DNA of 64,000 nt. Source: Bombyx mori (lineage: Eukaryota; Arthropoda; Insecta; Lepidoptera; Bombycidae). The notes below the pieces were generated by a model, which was given only the letters and a program-made list of their open reading frames with translations, was not told the DNA's origin and searched no databases. The stretch is taken from assembly GCF_030269925.1 (NCBI RefSeq), contig NC_085135.1, positions 7,130,753-7,194,752 of the forward strand, given 5' to 3'. Position numbers and translations under genes: made by a program. This document shows, in pieces, positions 22,394 through 34,493 of this stretch (position 1 is the first letter of the stretch; each line of letters starts with the position of its first letter).

Positions 22394-22547
22394 CTTTTCC
22401 GTAGTCTACATCGCAACCGTACTTTATTAGTTCACACTCATTTCTAAACAATTTAACGCGGTAACCGGAACCCTCTTCTCGGATCCCGCACACGTCTGCG
22501 TCGTCCGGACTACATCTGATTTCACGACAGGAGTCTACCATTTCAGT
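22394..22547 (-). pseudogene. exon-like segment encoding a Kazal-type protease-inhibitor domain
   Basis: A minus-strand segment encodes CREIRCSPDDADVCG, then YRVKLFRNECELIKYGC. The five Cys with C-x7-C and C-x6-C spacings, the CG after the third Cys and the Y...NEC core match Kazal-like domains of lepidopteran secreted proteins, with a longer C3-C4 loop (17 residues) than in the classical domain. It is bounded by an acceptor-like TTTTTAAAG at 22548 and a donor GGAAAAG|GTATGT at 22394/22393. No signal peptide or partner exon was found nearby. It may be one exon of a dispersed host gene or a stranded gene fragment; whether it is expressed cannot be judged. Typed as pseudogene only because no full gene is visible. 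Confidence 0.5.
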
Positions 22548-22902
22548 CTTTAAAAATTTCGTTTCGGATTCGTATATAAAAACGAACAAAAAATAATATG
22601 CGTCCAATTGTAAACGAAATACCTACAGTTATTTTTTTTTTCACTACACAGTACAGTAGTACAGTTTTTTTTTTCTGTGGTCGGTGTATCGAGTACACGT
22701 GTTTTCTGTTAGAATTTGAAATTGTTCTTTTTAAATTGTAAATTTACTCGTAAAAGTTGTGTATTTTGTAGTACAGACAGTGCATTCCATGTACTCACAT
22801 TTGAGCAACGGTGTATGATCCTGCTCTGCACCTTCTGCCAGCACTAAACTATAACACTCATCACGTTCTCGAGAAAAATCACTGAGGTATACAAAACTCG
22901 CT

Positions 22903-23646
22903 ATGTCAACACTCACAGACATCCAAAGTGCACAAAAGAATTTGGAGGACAGTTTCTCGAAGCGGGTGGCCCAACTAGAAGCACAACTACACACTGGGGG
23001 CACTGCCAAGGATACTGTGGCTCGAGTTGCTGAAGAGTTCAGGACTTTTAAGGAGTTCATGCTAAGTATGCTTCGGCTGCTGAGGCAACAAATCTTGGAG
23101 TGCGCTAACATGGTGGACGCATTGGAGACCAGGCATCGTAGAAAAGCGCTGTTATTTCTCGGAGTTCCTGAGGCTGACAATGAGAACTGCACACAGGCCG
23201 TGTTGTCGCTGGTGAACGGCACCATGTCGCCGAAGGAGATCACAACCTCGTCTATCACAGTTTGTCATCGCATTGGGACACCGAACAGAGAGCATCATCG
23301 GCCTATACTGGTTAGGTTTGCGAATGTAAGCCACAGGTCAGATGTCTGGCGAGCCAAGTCCAGGCTGAAAGGCTCAACTGCATCCATAAAGGAGTTTTTG
23401 ACAAAGTCACGACAAACTGTGTTTAGCAAAAGTCGGCAGTATTTTGGTATGCGATCTTGCTGGACTCAGGACGGCATTATTGTTGTTAAAGTCCCGGATG
23501 GAAGCCGAATCAAGGTCACCACTGTCGATGAACTAAACAACTTAATAACTAAGTTTCCCAAGACAGCAGAGTTATCGTCGTCGGCAGTAAGAAATCACGG
23601 GGCGGCCGAAACATCGCGCTCGGACTTAAAAACGCGTAAGCCGTAA
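22903..23646 (+). CDS. LINE ORF1 protein (coiled-coil, nucleic-acid binding), CR1/L2-like element
   Basis: An uninterrupted frame of 247 codons starting at ATG 22903. Residues 1-60 are heptad-like and charged (coiled coil). The middle contains RHRRKALLFLGVPE and ITVCHRIG, the pattern of LINE ORF1 proteins with an L1-ORF1-like RRM/CTD fold (compare NLVMFGVEE and SIEAVRRLG in 41375-42178). The C-terminus is basic. It lies 430 bp upstream of the ORF2 of the same element and in the same orientation, and would bind the element RNA. The 5' UTR probably begins around 22640. Confidence 0.7.
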   Translation: MSTLTDIQSAQKNLEDSFSKRVAQLEAQLHTGGTAKDTVARVAEEFRTFKEFMLSMLRLLRQQILECANMVDALETRHRRKALLFLGVPEADNENCTQAVLSLVNGTMSPKEITTSSITVCHRIGTPNREHHRPILVRFANVSHRSDVWRAKSRLKGSTASIKEFLTKSRQTVFSKSRQYFGMRSCWTQDGIIVVKVPDGSRIKVTTVDELNNLITKFPKTAELSSSAVRNHGAAETSRSDLKTRKP

Positions 23647-24076
23647 AATATCGTCGAGCGTCAACTAGCATGTTTTCATATTTAATTGTTATTGGTTGCC
23701 TGTTCTTTTTTCTCTACCCACTTTTTATTTGTATTTTTTTTGTTCTTCTCTCTCTTTCTTTTCTATGTCACTTTCATTTTGACATTAGAGTGATATTAAT
23801 GTTACGTTCCATTTCACATTAATTTATTGTTTTATGTTATAAGTTTTACTTTTTGTTTTTATGTAACATTTACTTTTGTTATTACTGTATGTTGTTAGCT
23901 GGCGGGTGGTGCAGAGTGTGATCGAACACGTAACAGTAGTATATTTTTATTTATTATCTGCGCCATATCAATATATTATATTTATTTTGAAGTATTATTT
24001 CAATAAATATATACATATTTATTTTACTTTAATACATATACATATATTTAAATTTAAATAATTTTATTAATTTATT
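23647..24076 (+). other. inter-ORF spacer of the CR1/L2-like LINE
   Basis: AT-rich spacer between ORF1 and ORF2 with no coding motif. Confidence 0.45.
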
Positions 24077-26573
24077 ATGAATACAGATGATGACTCTTTT
24101 TACTCTGCTAATGAATCTACTTCCTCTACTAGCAGTGATGACAGCTTTTGCTCGATGGTTGCTACTACTGGAGAACTGATACGTGGTAAGTTTAATCTTG
24201 AAAATCGCGTTACTTTTAACGTTTGTCATATAAACGCACAAAGTATAGCAAGTCACTACAGTGAACTAGATGTAACTTTCACCGACGCTAACGTGCACGC
24301 CGTCCTTATTTCTGAGAGCTGGCTCAAACCTCATCTTCCTTCCGCCGCATACCCCCTACCTGGATTTATTCTAATCCGAAATGATCGGGTGGACAGGAGA
24401 GGGGGTGGTGTGGCTATCTATCTCCAATCCTCCTTTTCTTATAAAGTCATAGCCTCTTCCTCTTCCACGAGTTCCAATTCCGCTGAATACCTTTTCCTTG
24501 AGGTTTGGGTCAAGGGAGTCAAAACTTTACTTGGTGTGGTTTATTGTCCTCCCTCTGTTGATTACTTCTCCAGTCTTGACTCAATTCTGGAATCTTTAGG
24601 GTCGGATTACGCACACCACATCATCATGGGAGACTTCAACACCGACCTCCTTGTCCCTTTGTCCACTCGTTCACGAAAACTCCTTGACCTTGTTGAGTCA
24701 GTTAGTTTACACATCCTCCCTTTACAAGTCACTCACCACAACATTGAAGGAGAGGATAACTGGCTTGACCTAATACTCACTTCCACTCCCGATCTTGTTC
24801 ATTCTCACGGTCAGTTTCCTGCTCCTGGTTTATCCCATCATGACCTCATTTACTTATCCTATGTCCTTAAACCTCCCAAATCCAAGCCTAAAGTTTTGCG
24901 CGTGCGTTGTTTTGGTCGCATTGTGAGGATGCTGCTAAAATTAGTTGGGATGAACTGACGGCAGCTACATCTATTGACGACAAGGTGACTATATTTACCG
25001 CTCAACTCCTGGCACTTTATGACACTCATGCTCCCGTCAGGAAATTCAAGTTGAAACGTCCTCCAGCACCTTGGATGACGAGTGAGGTTCGGATGGCGAT
25101 GAAGCGTAGGGATCGGGCCTTGGCAAAATTCAGGAGACGCCGCACGGAGGAAAACTGGACATCATTTAAGGTTGCGAGGAATCGGTGTAATCAGATGGTA
25201 CGGAACGCTAAGCTCCGCCATATTCTCGAAAATATAACCTCCGCTTCTTCAGCGAATATCTGGAAGTTCCTTAAGACTCTGGGTATTGGTAGGGAGAAGA
25301 ATAAAGACTTCCAGGGGACCATTGGCTTAGATGACCTTAACAGGCATTTCAGCGCATCTGCCGGCATTGATCATCAAGTCAAAAGTCTCACTATTGAATT
25401 TATAGCTGGGTTACCTAAACCAGACATTGACCCCTTCCAATTTTCTCCAATGACTTCAGATGATATTAAAAAGATTATCCTATCCATTAGATCTAATGCT
25501 GTTGGTTATGACAAAATCACCCGTCGCATGATTACCACAGCTTTAGACCATCTTATTCTCACCATAACCCACATCATTAATTTCTCCTTTAGTACCAACA
25601 TGTTTCCCTCCCAATGGCGTAAGGCTTATGTCATTCCTCTTCCTAAAATACCGAATCCTACCCTTGTTACTCACTTCCGACCTATATCCATACTTCCTTT
25701 CATATCTAAGGTTTTAGAAGCTTGTGCGCACAAACAACTGTCCAACTTTATTCATTCACAGCATTTGTTGAGTACATTGCAGTCCGGTTTCAGACCTTGC
25801 CACAGCACTACTACCGCACTCCTTAAAGTGATTGGCGATATTAGAGCAGGTATGGAGGACACAAAGGTTACGGTATTGGTTCTGATAGACTTCTCAAACG
25901 CTTTTAATAACGTCAATCACGACATCCTCTTATCCATTCTCTCCCATCTTAGGATGTCATCTGGAGCATTGGATTGGTTCTCGTCCTATCTTCGAGGTCG
26001 TCAGCAGTCGATACACATCAATGAGTCTTCGTCTAGTTGGTGTGATCTGCACTCTGGCGTTCCTCAAGGCGGCATTCTTTCTCCTCTACTATTTTCAATT
26101 TTTATTAATCTCATTACCGATAATCTTCAATGTGCGTACCATCTATATGCCGATGATTTGCAGCTTTATGCTCAGGCTGGAGTCGATAGTGTGTCTTCGG
26201 CAGTTGGTAAAATAAATAACGACCTGTCCTACATTAAATCCTGGTCTGACAGTTTCGGCATAAGCGTGAATCCCGCCAAATGTCAGGCTATTATTGTTGG
26301 AAGTCAACGCTTGTTGTATCGGTTGGATATGGCATATGTCCCATCGGTTATATATGATGGCTCAACCATCAACTGGTGTTCAGTTGTAAAGGACCTAGGC
26401 CTACTTATTGACTCCAGCCTGAGTTGGCGAGCCCAGGTCATCTCCGTGTGTCAGCGAGTTACACTTACACTCCGTATGCTTTACCGCCAGAAGAATTTCC
26501 TTCCGCCCGAGACCAAGACAATGCTCGTTCAAACTTTGGTCTTCCCCATGATCGACTATGGTGATGTGTGCCT
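24077..26573 (+). pseudogene. LINE ORF2 (endonuclease-RT), CR1/L2-like, one frameshift, 3' truncated
   Basis: The ATG at 24077 opens an APE-type endonuclease: N in NVCHINAQS, E in LISESWLKP, GGGVAIYLQ, D in MGDFNTDLL, catalytic His in SHHDLIYL. A frameshift near 24910-24950 leads into the second frame (24907-26573), which has the RT blocks AVGYDKITRR, HFRPISILP, LQSGFRPCHST, LIDFSNAFNNV, GVPQGGILSPLLF and the catalytic YADDLQLY. It ends abruptly at IDYGDVC, where a Bm1 fragment is joined. Endonuclease, RT and YADD are otherwise intact. The YADD flanks and lack of an RNase H suggest the CR1/L2 group. Confidence 0.85.
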
Positions 26574-26731
26574 GAAGGGTGGGGTAGCCGTTGTAGCTAT
26601 ACTGAGATCTTAGAACTTATATCTCGAGGTGGGTGGCGCATTTACGTTGTAGATGTCTATGGGCTCCAGTAACCGCTTAAAACCAGGTGGGCTGTGAGCT
26701 CGTCCACCCATCTAAGCAATAAAAAAAAAAG
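26574..26731 (+). repeat. 5'-truncated Bm1 SINE
   Basis: The 3' third of Bm1 (GAAGGGTGGGGTAGCCGTTG ... AAGCAATAAAAAAAAAA). It is fused to ORF2 of the preceding LINE without a recognisable gap, so it cuts off that element's 3' end. Confidence 0.85.
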
Positions 26732-27482
26732 AAAACATAATGAAATTGGGAAAACAAAATATCATTTCGAATTAATAAAGGCGAGGTACTGCATAAGTAA
26801 TGTGAAAAGCAACAATTTGTTTGTGATTTTGAAATGAATGCCTTTGAAAGCTGGTTAATTGCAAACGTCAAATTTCGAATAAGCAATTTTTGTCGGTCTA
26901 TCTCTCTGTTTTGACCAGACCAATTTCCGATACGGGTGTGTCGTTTCTGATAGGACTGTCATTTTATTCTGGAAATATCGATGGTTTCTGCATTAAAATG
27001 ATCAAACAAATTTTATAATTTGTAATACCTATAATTAAATCTAAGTAATCAATTATTACCTACTTCTACTTGAAATTGCAACGGAAAGATGCATATGTTT
27101 CGCTGTTTTAATCATAATCTAATTGTTCGATTCGAACCCAGCGACCTCGTGGCAGCCTAGGGCTCCGGAAACCAGTACGAGGTGCGCGTCGAACATGTGC
27201 CGCGATTCGCGGAGCCGTATGTACTATTTTAGCAAAATATCATGCAATCACTCACCGGAACCGATGCCTTCGTCTTCTCACGCCGTATCACTTAGGGAGA
27301 AGGGTATAGGGCAGGAATGGATAAGGATTAGCGATGATACAATACTTTAGCGTAGACCGTCAATATACAGGTACCGTCCCGTTCGAGAAGCAAGACAAAG
27401 TGACAGATGTCAAATCGCGACCCGTGTTGCCATGGTAAAAATTCAAAAACTAACGGATTGGTTTCGAACAATAATAATAACC
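26732..27482. other. unassigned spacer
   Basis: Mostly AT-rich sequence. A minus-strand GTGAGT motif (about 27260) follows a short GC-richer stretch at 27260-27350, but no protein motif supports an exon. Confidence 0.35.
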
Positions 27483-27531
27483 TTTTTTATTTATTGCCCT
27501 TGTAGGCAGACGAGCATACAGCCCACCTGAT
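27483..27531 (-). repeat. short Bm1 3'-end fragment
   Basis: About 50 bp matching the Bm1 3' end on the minus strand (A-rich tail, then the CCCACCTGATGG block), directly adjacent to the A tail of Jockey-2. Confidence 0.65.
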
Positions 27532-30060
27532 GGTTTTTTTATGATTGAAGGATTACTGGTGGCCCGGAGGCCTTTCCACTTTCACCAGGACAGGTGGGCG
27601 AGCAAAGGCTCAGCCAGGAGGGGTGGGATTTGCTAACAGCTACCTGAGCGCCTCCGAAGGAGACCTAACAGCTCAAGAGCAGCTGCTTCGCGAATGAATC
27701 TACTACCGGATCGGAATCGCGACCCGCTGAGAAGATCCGGCGATAAACTCAGCGAGCTGATTCATGGGCTAGGTTACACGGCGAACTCTTTGTCGAGTTC
27801 GACGAGTACGGTTACCGGGGTCCCTAAGCCTGCTCCTAGTGTTAGAGCTGAAGGCGTCTAATGCAAAGGTTATTGGATCTGATGGATCCGTAAGGACGTG
27901 TCTAGGGCGTCGACGGTGACTGGCTCCTGCATGATCAGGATTCGGGGAGTAGTCAGCGGCGGCAACGATAAGGCGATTATCATGACGCATAGCCTTATCG
28001 AAGTACCGTTCCGACGCTGACTTCATGTATTTCTGGATAGATTCGAGGCCCAGGTCGTCGTGTAGGTCAACGTTCCTCACGAACCACGGAGCTCCGACGG
28101 CTAACCTGCAAAAGCGGGATTGTAGAGATTGGAGGGTGTCTATGTGTGTGCGGGCCGCGTGAGCGAACACCACACTCGCGTAAGTCATGACGGGCCTTAT
28201 GCAAGTTTTGTAAAGTGTCACCTTGTTCCGAAGGGACATTTTAATCCGCTTACAGATCATGGGGTAGAGTCTACCGAGAATAAGCGCGGCACGGTCACGA
28301 ACTGATTTTATATGCGGGCGGAATGTCATCGATGCATCCAGGGTAACGCCCAGGTACTTGATCTTCCTGGCCCAGGGTATGGGTTGTCTAAAGAGAGTAA
28401 TCGGGGGTGTGAGATTCCTCCTCCTAATCCGGGAGGAAATCCGTGTGGAGCTTCCCCTCTGAAATAGCACCGCAGTACTTTTCGCTGGGTTGATGTCTAT
28501 GCGCCATTTTCGGAACCACTGTCCTAGGGCTAGGGCTGCGCTCTGAAGCTTCTTCGCGATTAGGGACTTATTTCTACTGGAATAGTAAACAGTCGTGTCG
28601 TCGGCGAATAAAGCTAAATGGGTCGGCGGCGACCGGGGAATATCGTTAACGAATAAGCTAAATAGGAGGGGTGAGAGAACAGAGCCTTGCGGGACTCCAG
28701 CTGTGAGAGGTCGTGGGGAGGAGCGGGTTCCCTCGACTCGATATCGAAAAGAGCGGTTCGACAAGAAGTCCCGTATGATGAGCACGAGACTATCCGGCAC
28801 GCCCATGTTGAATAGTTTGAAAATCAAACCGTTGTGCCAGACTTTGTCGAACGCTTTTGCGACGTCGAAGAAGAGAGCTCCCGTGTATAACGGTTTTGGT
28901 CGATTAAGCCCCACAAGAATGTGCTCCGTGAGGCGGTGCACCTGTTGAACGCATGAGTGATTTGTACGGAATCCGAATTGTTCATCGATGAGAATGCCCT
29001 TGGATGAGACGAAGTCTCTGAGGCGTTTGTAGAGCAGACGCTCATACAGTTTGCCTAGAGACATGAGGAGGCTAATCGGGCGGTAGCTCGTCGTATGATT
29101 TTTTGGTTTACCGGGTTTATGTATGCCGATAACGTCCGCTTCTTTCTACACCGCGGGAAAGATACAGTTCGCCATAGCGGCATTGAAAATAGATGCCAAC
29201 ATCACGATGAGTTGGACGGGTAGAAGTTTAATAACGCGGTTGGATATACCGTCGGAACCGGGAGCCTTGCGAGGACGTAGGTCTTTGATCAAGTCTTTAA
29301 CTTCCATCGGGGTGACGGGTGGTAACGCATCCGAGGGTGGCAAGGAGACTCTGCGTTCTACCTCACTGTCTACTAATTCTACATGAACAGGGTCCACGGA
29401 TTGAGTGCTGGGCGTGCACTGGGTTTGCAATGTATCGGCCAGCAGCTCTGCTTTTTCGTCATCATCAAACGCCGCGAGTCGGCCTGAGGGACCTACGAGG
29501 GGGGGCATAGTTACTACCGTATCCGATTTGAGAGTACGAGCTAAGCGGTAGTAAGACCTTTGGGAGGGCGCGAGTCCTTCTAACAAATCAGACCATCTGG
29601 CATCTTGGACTTCGGCGATGCGAGACTTTACGTCGCGTTGTAGGGCACGCATTCGAATACGATTTTCCGCGGTAAGATACCTGTCGTAGGCGCGTATCGA
29701 TCGTTCTTAGCTCTAAGGAGTTCCCTAATATCGTCGGACAATTTGAAGCGGTGAAGGAAGTCCTCCGCTACAACTTGTTTCGATGATCTATCTAATGTCG
29801 AGGTGATGTATGACGTTAAGATCTCTATGGCTTCAGCGGTATCCTGAGGAGACGGGGTAGAGTCCGGGCTAAACGGGAGCGATGGTGGATCAGATTAAGC
29901 CAGGCTGATGCCCAGCGTGTGCCAATCCACCACAGTCCTCGTAACGGGAACGGAATCGGGAGCGCTGAGCTCGAGAGACAACAACGGAGCGTTTTTATAG
30001 CAAGGTATCGTGGTGGGACGATGTTGTTTACGACTCTTATCTTGCACGTGTTGTTTTCGA
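27532..30060 (-). mobile_element. 5'-truncated Jockey-2 LINE
   Basis: Minus-strand Jockey-clade LINE that keeps the end of the endonuclease (about 30050-29880, out of frame), the endonuclease-RT linker, the RT and the 3' UTR with a short A tail (T run at 27534-27541). Related copies are at 20350-20908 and 56992-58513. The 5' end abuts a 73-bp tandem repeat. Confidence 0.85.
27769..29652 (-). pseudogene. Jockey-2 ORF2, reverse transcriptase part, one in-frame stop
   Basis: One continuous frame of about 628 codons interrupted by a single TAG at 29148-29146, at a position where the family has Trp (FPAV*KEAD; usual FPxxWKxA). RT blocks follow in order: RKAPGSDGISNR before the stop, then SYRPISLL, EQFGFRTNHSC, FFDVAKAFDKV, GVPQGSVLSPLLF and the catalytic FADDTTVYY. 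The C-terminal region ends in a basic tail. Apart from the nonsense codon and the 5' truncation, this RT looks well preserved. Confidence 0.85.
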
Positions 30061-30067
30061 TGAATGC

Positions 30068-30213
30068 TTGCACGTGTTGTTTGTCGTCCCATCTTTATTA
30101 GTCATGAACTAATGGTTTATAAAAACACGCGCCGACATACTTGCACGTGTTGCTTGTCGTCCCATCTTTATTAGTCATGAACTAATGGTTTATAAAAACA
30201 CGCGCCGACATAG
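30068..30213 (+). repeat. tandem repeat, 2 x 73 bp
   Basis: Units 30068-30140 and 30141-30213 differ at only a few positions by eye. Each contains a small palindrome (TTAGTCATGAACTAA) and a TATAAAAA motif. A partial third unit (TTGCACGTGTTGTTTTCG) begins near 30043. It lies at the 5' truncation point of Jockey-2. Confidence 0.85.
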
Positions 30214-30672
30214 ATATGTAAAAAAATATTATTTTTATTTCCGTATTTAGGTTTGTTTAATAATAAAAAAATCTATAAAATGTGCGGACCGCAATTATCA
30301 TTTTATTTCTTAAAACAGATCTCGAGCGAAACTTATTGGTGTCCCCTGTTTTAGATGTATATTTAGTTATTCTTTCCAGAAAGATGAAACGTTCCAGGAC
30401 TTCGTTTATTTTCCCTTTGACGGATACTCGTATTCATTTTAAAGAATTTATCTTTTATTTTGATTTTTATCTTATTTTAAAAACAGTTGGCTTTGCATCG
30501 TTTCATTTTTAAATGCAAAAGAAAAAACATTTACTCATTGGGTCTACTGGGTTAATAGAAATATAATAAAAAATGTAGTTAGAAAACTAAACACGGTTAA
30601 TTAACAAACCGAACAATAATTAATTTCGTTTGTTTGACCTTTTGTAGTCGATCAGGAATTAGAACTAAGTTA
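30214..30672. other. AT-rich spacer, nothing recognised
   Basis: No frame, repeat or motif could be supported. Confidence 0.4.
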
Positions 30673-31040
30673 TACTTAGTCTGGCCATAAATACTGTTAC
30701 AAAGGAAAACAAAAAAAAAAACTATGGCAAATAACATTTATTACTTTTACAGTCTGTTAGTTTAATACATAAATATAAAACAATTTAAAGTATAAAAAGC
30801 TTATTCGAAGTGGCCTCCATTGGTATCCAGTGGTATCCATACAGTCCTTTAAACTTTGAGGCCAAACTATCCAAATTATCATGGCGTTTAGAGCAAGCCG
30901 TACTCTCTAAAACTGACCATAAATCATAAACCAGCGGATTAAGATCGGGACTAGACGACGACCAGTCTTCAGTTCTGATGAAGTCCGAAACGATCGTTTC
31001 CAACCAAGACTGCGTAGACCAAGCTTTATGACCTGGCGCC
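30673..31040 (-). mobile_element. truncated mariner (same DD37D family)
   Basis: It begins with the outer terminal repeat (TACTTAGTCTGGCC) and matches the transposase 3' half of the 18326-19626 copy, with a deletion near 30825-30870. The block SSSPDLNPL is kept but the catalytic Asp after it is changed (NPLVYDLW). It stops at GGCGCC (31040). Only about 370 bp remain. Confidence 0.8.
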
Positions 31041-32363
31041 TCAAAAAAATTTTTTGTTCCTATTTTATACTTATTTTCTATTAATACGTTTGTTCATCAT
31101 TTGTTCATGATTGTTCACTGTTAATAATTGTTTGTTCTGCATTTATTTATTTAAAAAAAATATTTAAAAATATACCTACAAGTTAGCCCCTCTAATGCAA
31201 TTTTTAATATTTTTTCATCCTTAATGACTCGTAAATATTCATTTTCGATTGTTCTTACATAAAACACGTTTGTTCTCTTTCGAAATTACTCGTTTTTTGT
31301 TTAATTTACTATTTTTATTAGTTGAATAAATGTATGCAAAATATGTGTACTGCGCATGCGTCAACTATAATGCCTAAACTTTGTACCGTCTACGCGGTTT
31401 TAATCGAGAGAAAAAAAAACAAATATAAATCCTGAAGGAGCAATTGATTGGTATGTACCGTAAAATGGGGCGATTAGGGACAAATTCCAACTTTATGACC
31501 AATTTTAAGGTAGTTGTTGATGTATATAATGCTATATCAGGATCAAAATGATTGAGTCTTGGCGGCATCTTTGTTGTCTAATTTAAAATTATGCAACTAA
31601 CATTCCAGTTTAAGCAAAAAATGCAAAAATAGGTGTAATCCCTATTTACCCGAAAATTGCGGTTAATTGGGACGAAATGAGAAATTTGCTAGGGTTGGCA
31701 CTACTTTTATTTTTATATATAGTTTTAATTTATTTATTTATTTAGTTGCACCAACAAAGTGATCATCAATAAAAAAATTTGAAAAACTGACAAAAGTACA
31801 TGGCAGACATCACCTCAATTATAGGTGCAATCGACAGTGCATTAACAACAATATATATATATATATATATACTTATTTATACATATATAGTGGGCTTTCT
31901 TAGAAACGGTTTATATTTCTCCGTTCTTGGTAAGTACTTAGGGGCTGATTTTTCTATCTGGGTTAATAGATTTGGTGTGTCGGTTATTCCATGGATTAAT
32001 CAGATGAATACCCCCACTCTGAACAAATATAAAATATTTTATTAAGTATTACTTAGACATTTTTGTCCACCTTGAGATTTCATTGATCTTGTTACATGTC
32101 TCTGCAAAATCGACTTACTTATATTAAATTGATTATCTATTTCAACTAAAGACTTATTCCCAATTTCGCTTCGAATAAACCAAATTTTTACCAACAAATT
32201 TAAAAAATATTGTTATAACTACATAGACAACCCTACAAACCTGTACCTATTTATACTTAGGTCGTTTCCATATCACGTATTCTCATCCCAATTGACCCCT
32301 TTTTCGTTGTTATTTATACCTAAGACGTCCCCAATATCCTCAAAAACAACAGATTTTTACATG
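31041..32363. other. AT-rich spacer with an (AT)10 microsatellite
   Basis: About 1.3 kb with no supported gene. (AT)10 lies at 31851-31870. Short open frames are AT-driven and have no motif. Confidence 0.45.
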
Positions 32364-32814
32364 TTTTTTTTTTTTTTTTTTTTTTTTATTGCTTTGCTGT
32401 GTGGACGAGCTCACAGCCCACCTGATGTTAAGTGGTTACTGGAGCCCATAGACATCTACAACGTAAATGCGCCACACACCTTGAGATATAGTTCTAAGGT
32501 CTCATATAGTCACAACGGCTGCCCCACCCTTCAAACCGAAACGCATTACTGCTTCACGGCAGAAATAGGCGGGGCGGTGGTACCTACCCGTGCGGACTCA
32601 CAAGAGGTCCTACCACCAGTAATTACGCAAATTATAATTTTGCGGGTTTAATTTTTATTACACGATGTTATTCCTTCACCGTGGAAGTCAATCGTGAACA
32701 TTTGTTGAGTACGTATTTCATTAGAAAAATTGGTACCCGCCTGCGGGATTCGAACACCGGTGCATCGCTTCAACACGAATGCACCGGACATCTTATCCGT
32801 TAGGCCACGACGAC
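32364..32814 (-). repeat. Bm1 SINE, full length
   Basis: Minus-strand copy with tRNA-like head (GTCGTCGTGGCCTAACGGAT), intact B-box-like GTTCGAATC, body and A tail (T run from 32364). About 450 bp. Confidence 0.9.
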
Positions 32815-33530
32815 CACAAAATTGTATGTATGTATTTTTATTTAATCAAATACATTAAAACCAATAACAACTGAGACTTACCTTTAATATATATGCTAGT
32901 TCAAACACTAAATAACGTTTATAAATCATAGTCGTCTTCTATTTATTCGTAGGTGATCGTTTTTTTATTTTTCCAACATTATGACAGTTTCTTGGTATTT
33001 TTTTGTATTTCACATCTTTTTGTAGATAATGAAAGTTATTGAAGTCTTATTTTTTTTGTAAAGTGCAAATGTTATTGAGATGAGTTTTATAAACGTTGAC
33101 TTGGCGCAATTTTTTACAGTGAAACTGTTTTTGTTCGGATTTCATATCTTTTTGTTAAGTATTATTTTTTGCTCATTTATTACTTAATAAAAATAGACAA
33201 TAGAATAAAAATAAATTATAGTCACTCAGCTTAAAAGCTAATGAAACGCTCAATTTATTAGTTTAAATCAACATCAACTTTTACAAATTGAACCAAATTA
33301 AATTCTGTTTCAAATGTGAACGGTAGATGACGCTGTTCTTAATTGTTTCAGATTTTAAAATTGAAATCTGAAAGCTTTGAAACATCAATCTGCATAAATG
33401 TAATTTAAAAACTACAGTAAGAGGCTTAAATAAAATGCTGAACTTAACTCAGCCTTAATTCGTTTTTTTTTCGGATTTCAGTAGTAAAGCTCAAGTTATT
33501 TTGATGAAATCAAAACTGAAATATTTATAA
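32815..33530. other. AT-rich spacer, nothing recognised
   Basis: No supported frame or repeat. It ends where the LTR-X copy begins. Confidence 0.4.
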
Positions 33531-33738
33531 GCTCGAGGGTAGACATTATCTTGCTGAACACCAAGTAAAACGAAGTCACTTTTTGATTCCTGATTTAATC
33601 AACAATATGTTATCTTAACAATTCACTTTAACACTTGTCCAACTTCAGCCAGTACGTATAACAGTCACTGAATCACACAACGTAACACGGATATAGTAAG
33701 TGCACCAGGCAAACGCAGTCCAACGAATGTTCATTGCG
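33531..33738 (-). repeat. LTR-X, downstream part (split by Jockey-1)
   Basis: The reverse complement matches 122-330 of this window. It ends with the 13-bp target duplication AATGTTCATTGCG (33726-33738), repeated at 39733-39745. The remaining part of the LTR lies at 39733-39886. Confidence 0.8.
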
Positions 33739-33975
33739 GACGGAGGGTCGTCGCGTCCCCTTGCGGGGGCGCGGAGCGGGCCTCGGGGAAACCCCTCTGC
33801 CCGGACATGTGACTCCCTGCCTAATAAGACAGGGGTGATGCGCTGCTGGATGGACTATCAGGCAGGCGTGATGTTATGTGTGGGGTCGGCTTCTTTCTTC
33901 GACACTCTTCTTTCTTCCTTGTTCTTCTTCTTTCTTCTTCTTTCTTCATTCTTCAGGGGCGGCTGTCTCTCTCCT

Positions 33976-34007
<32 letters not shown>

Positions 34008-34493
34008 CCCTATACTATTATTTACAATTTAGTCTTATCCTAACTTAACCTAAAGTACACCTAACTTAATCTAACTTACAACTAAGTGGCGGCAGCGCGC
34101 CGTTCCTGCACTCCGTGGAGTGCCGGGACAGCGCGCGCCGTCACACCTAAACTAATCCTAATCTAACTTAACCTAACATAACCTAGCTAACCTAATATGG
34201 GGGAGAGAGCGAATCCGCACTCCACGCTACAGTCCTCTCCCCCTCTCCCCATCGTTATACAATATTGATGGGGGGGAGGACTGTAGCGGGTAAGAACACC
34301 CCATCCCAAAAGGGGGTGGGGGGTGGGGTCAAAGCCCCTCGTGGAAATGAGGCTGCACCTACGGGGTGCAGCCGCGGTCCCCTTACGGGGGACCCGCCAA
34401 ACGGGCAAGAGGCGTGGGACTAGAGGCTGGTGAAACTCAGCTCCGAGAGGGGCGCTCATAGGTCCACCCCGGCCTCACAGCCGGCGAGGAGCT
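33739..34493 (-). other. Jockey-1 copy 1 3' UTR with hairpins and poly(A)-less terminus
   Basis: It contains palindromic GC-rich blocks (for example GGCACTCCACGGAGTGC-like near 34106-34130), runs of TTAGGTTA-type sequence, an internal A-tract, and a terminal module ending in GACGACCC on the minus strand near the 13-bp duplication. The terminal hairpin stem CCCTGTCT/AGGCAGGG retains pairing by a G-T wobble relative to copy 2. Confidence 0.75.

Noticed and set aside
27121..27350. Possible exon with a GTGAGT donor and a GTTCGAATC-like box
   Set aside because: No protein motif, no acceptor and no tRNA fold; composition alone is not enough.
30068..30213. CRISPR-like array
   Set aside because: Two direct units without spacers in a eukaryotic genome; a simple tandem duplication.
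31841..32045. Plus-strand frame of 81 codons over an (AT)n tract
   Set aside because: The Tyr-Ile repeats in it come from the microsatellite.
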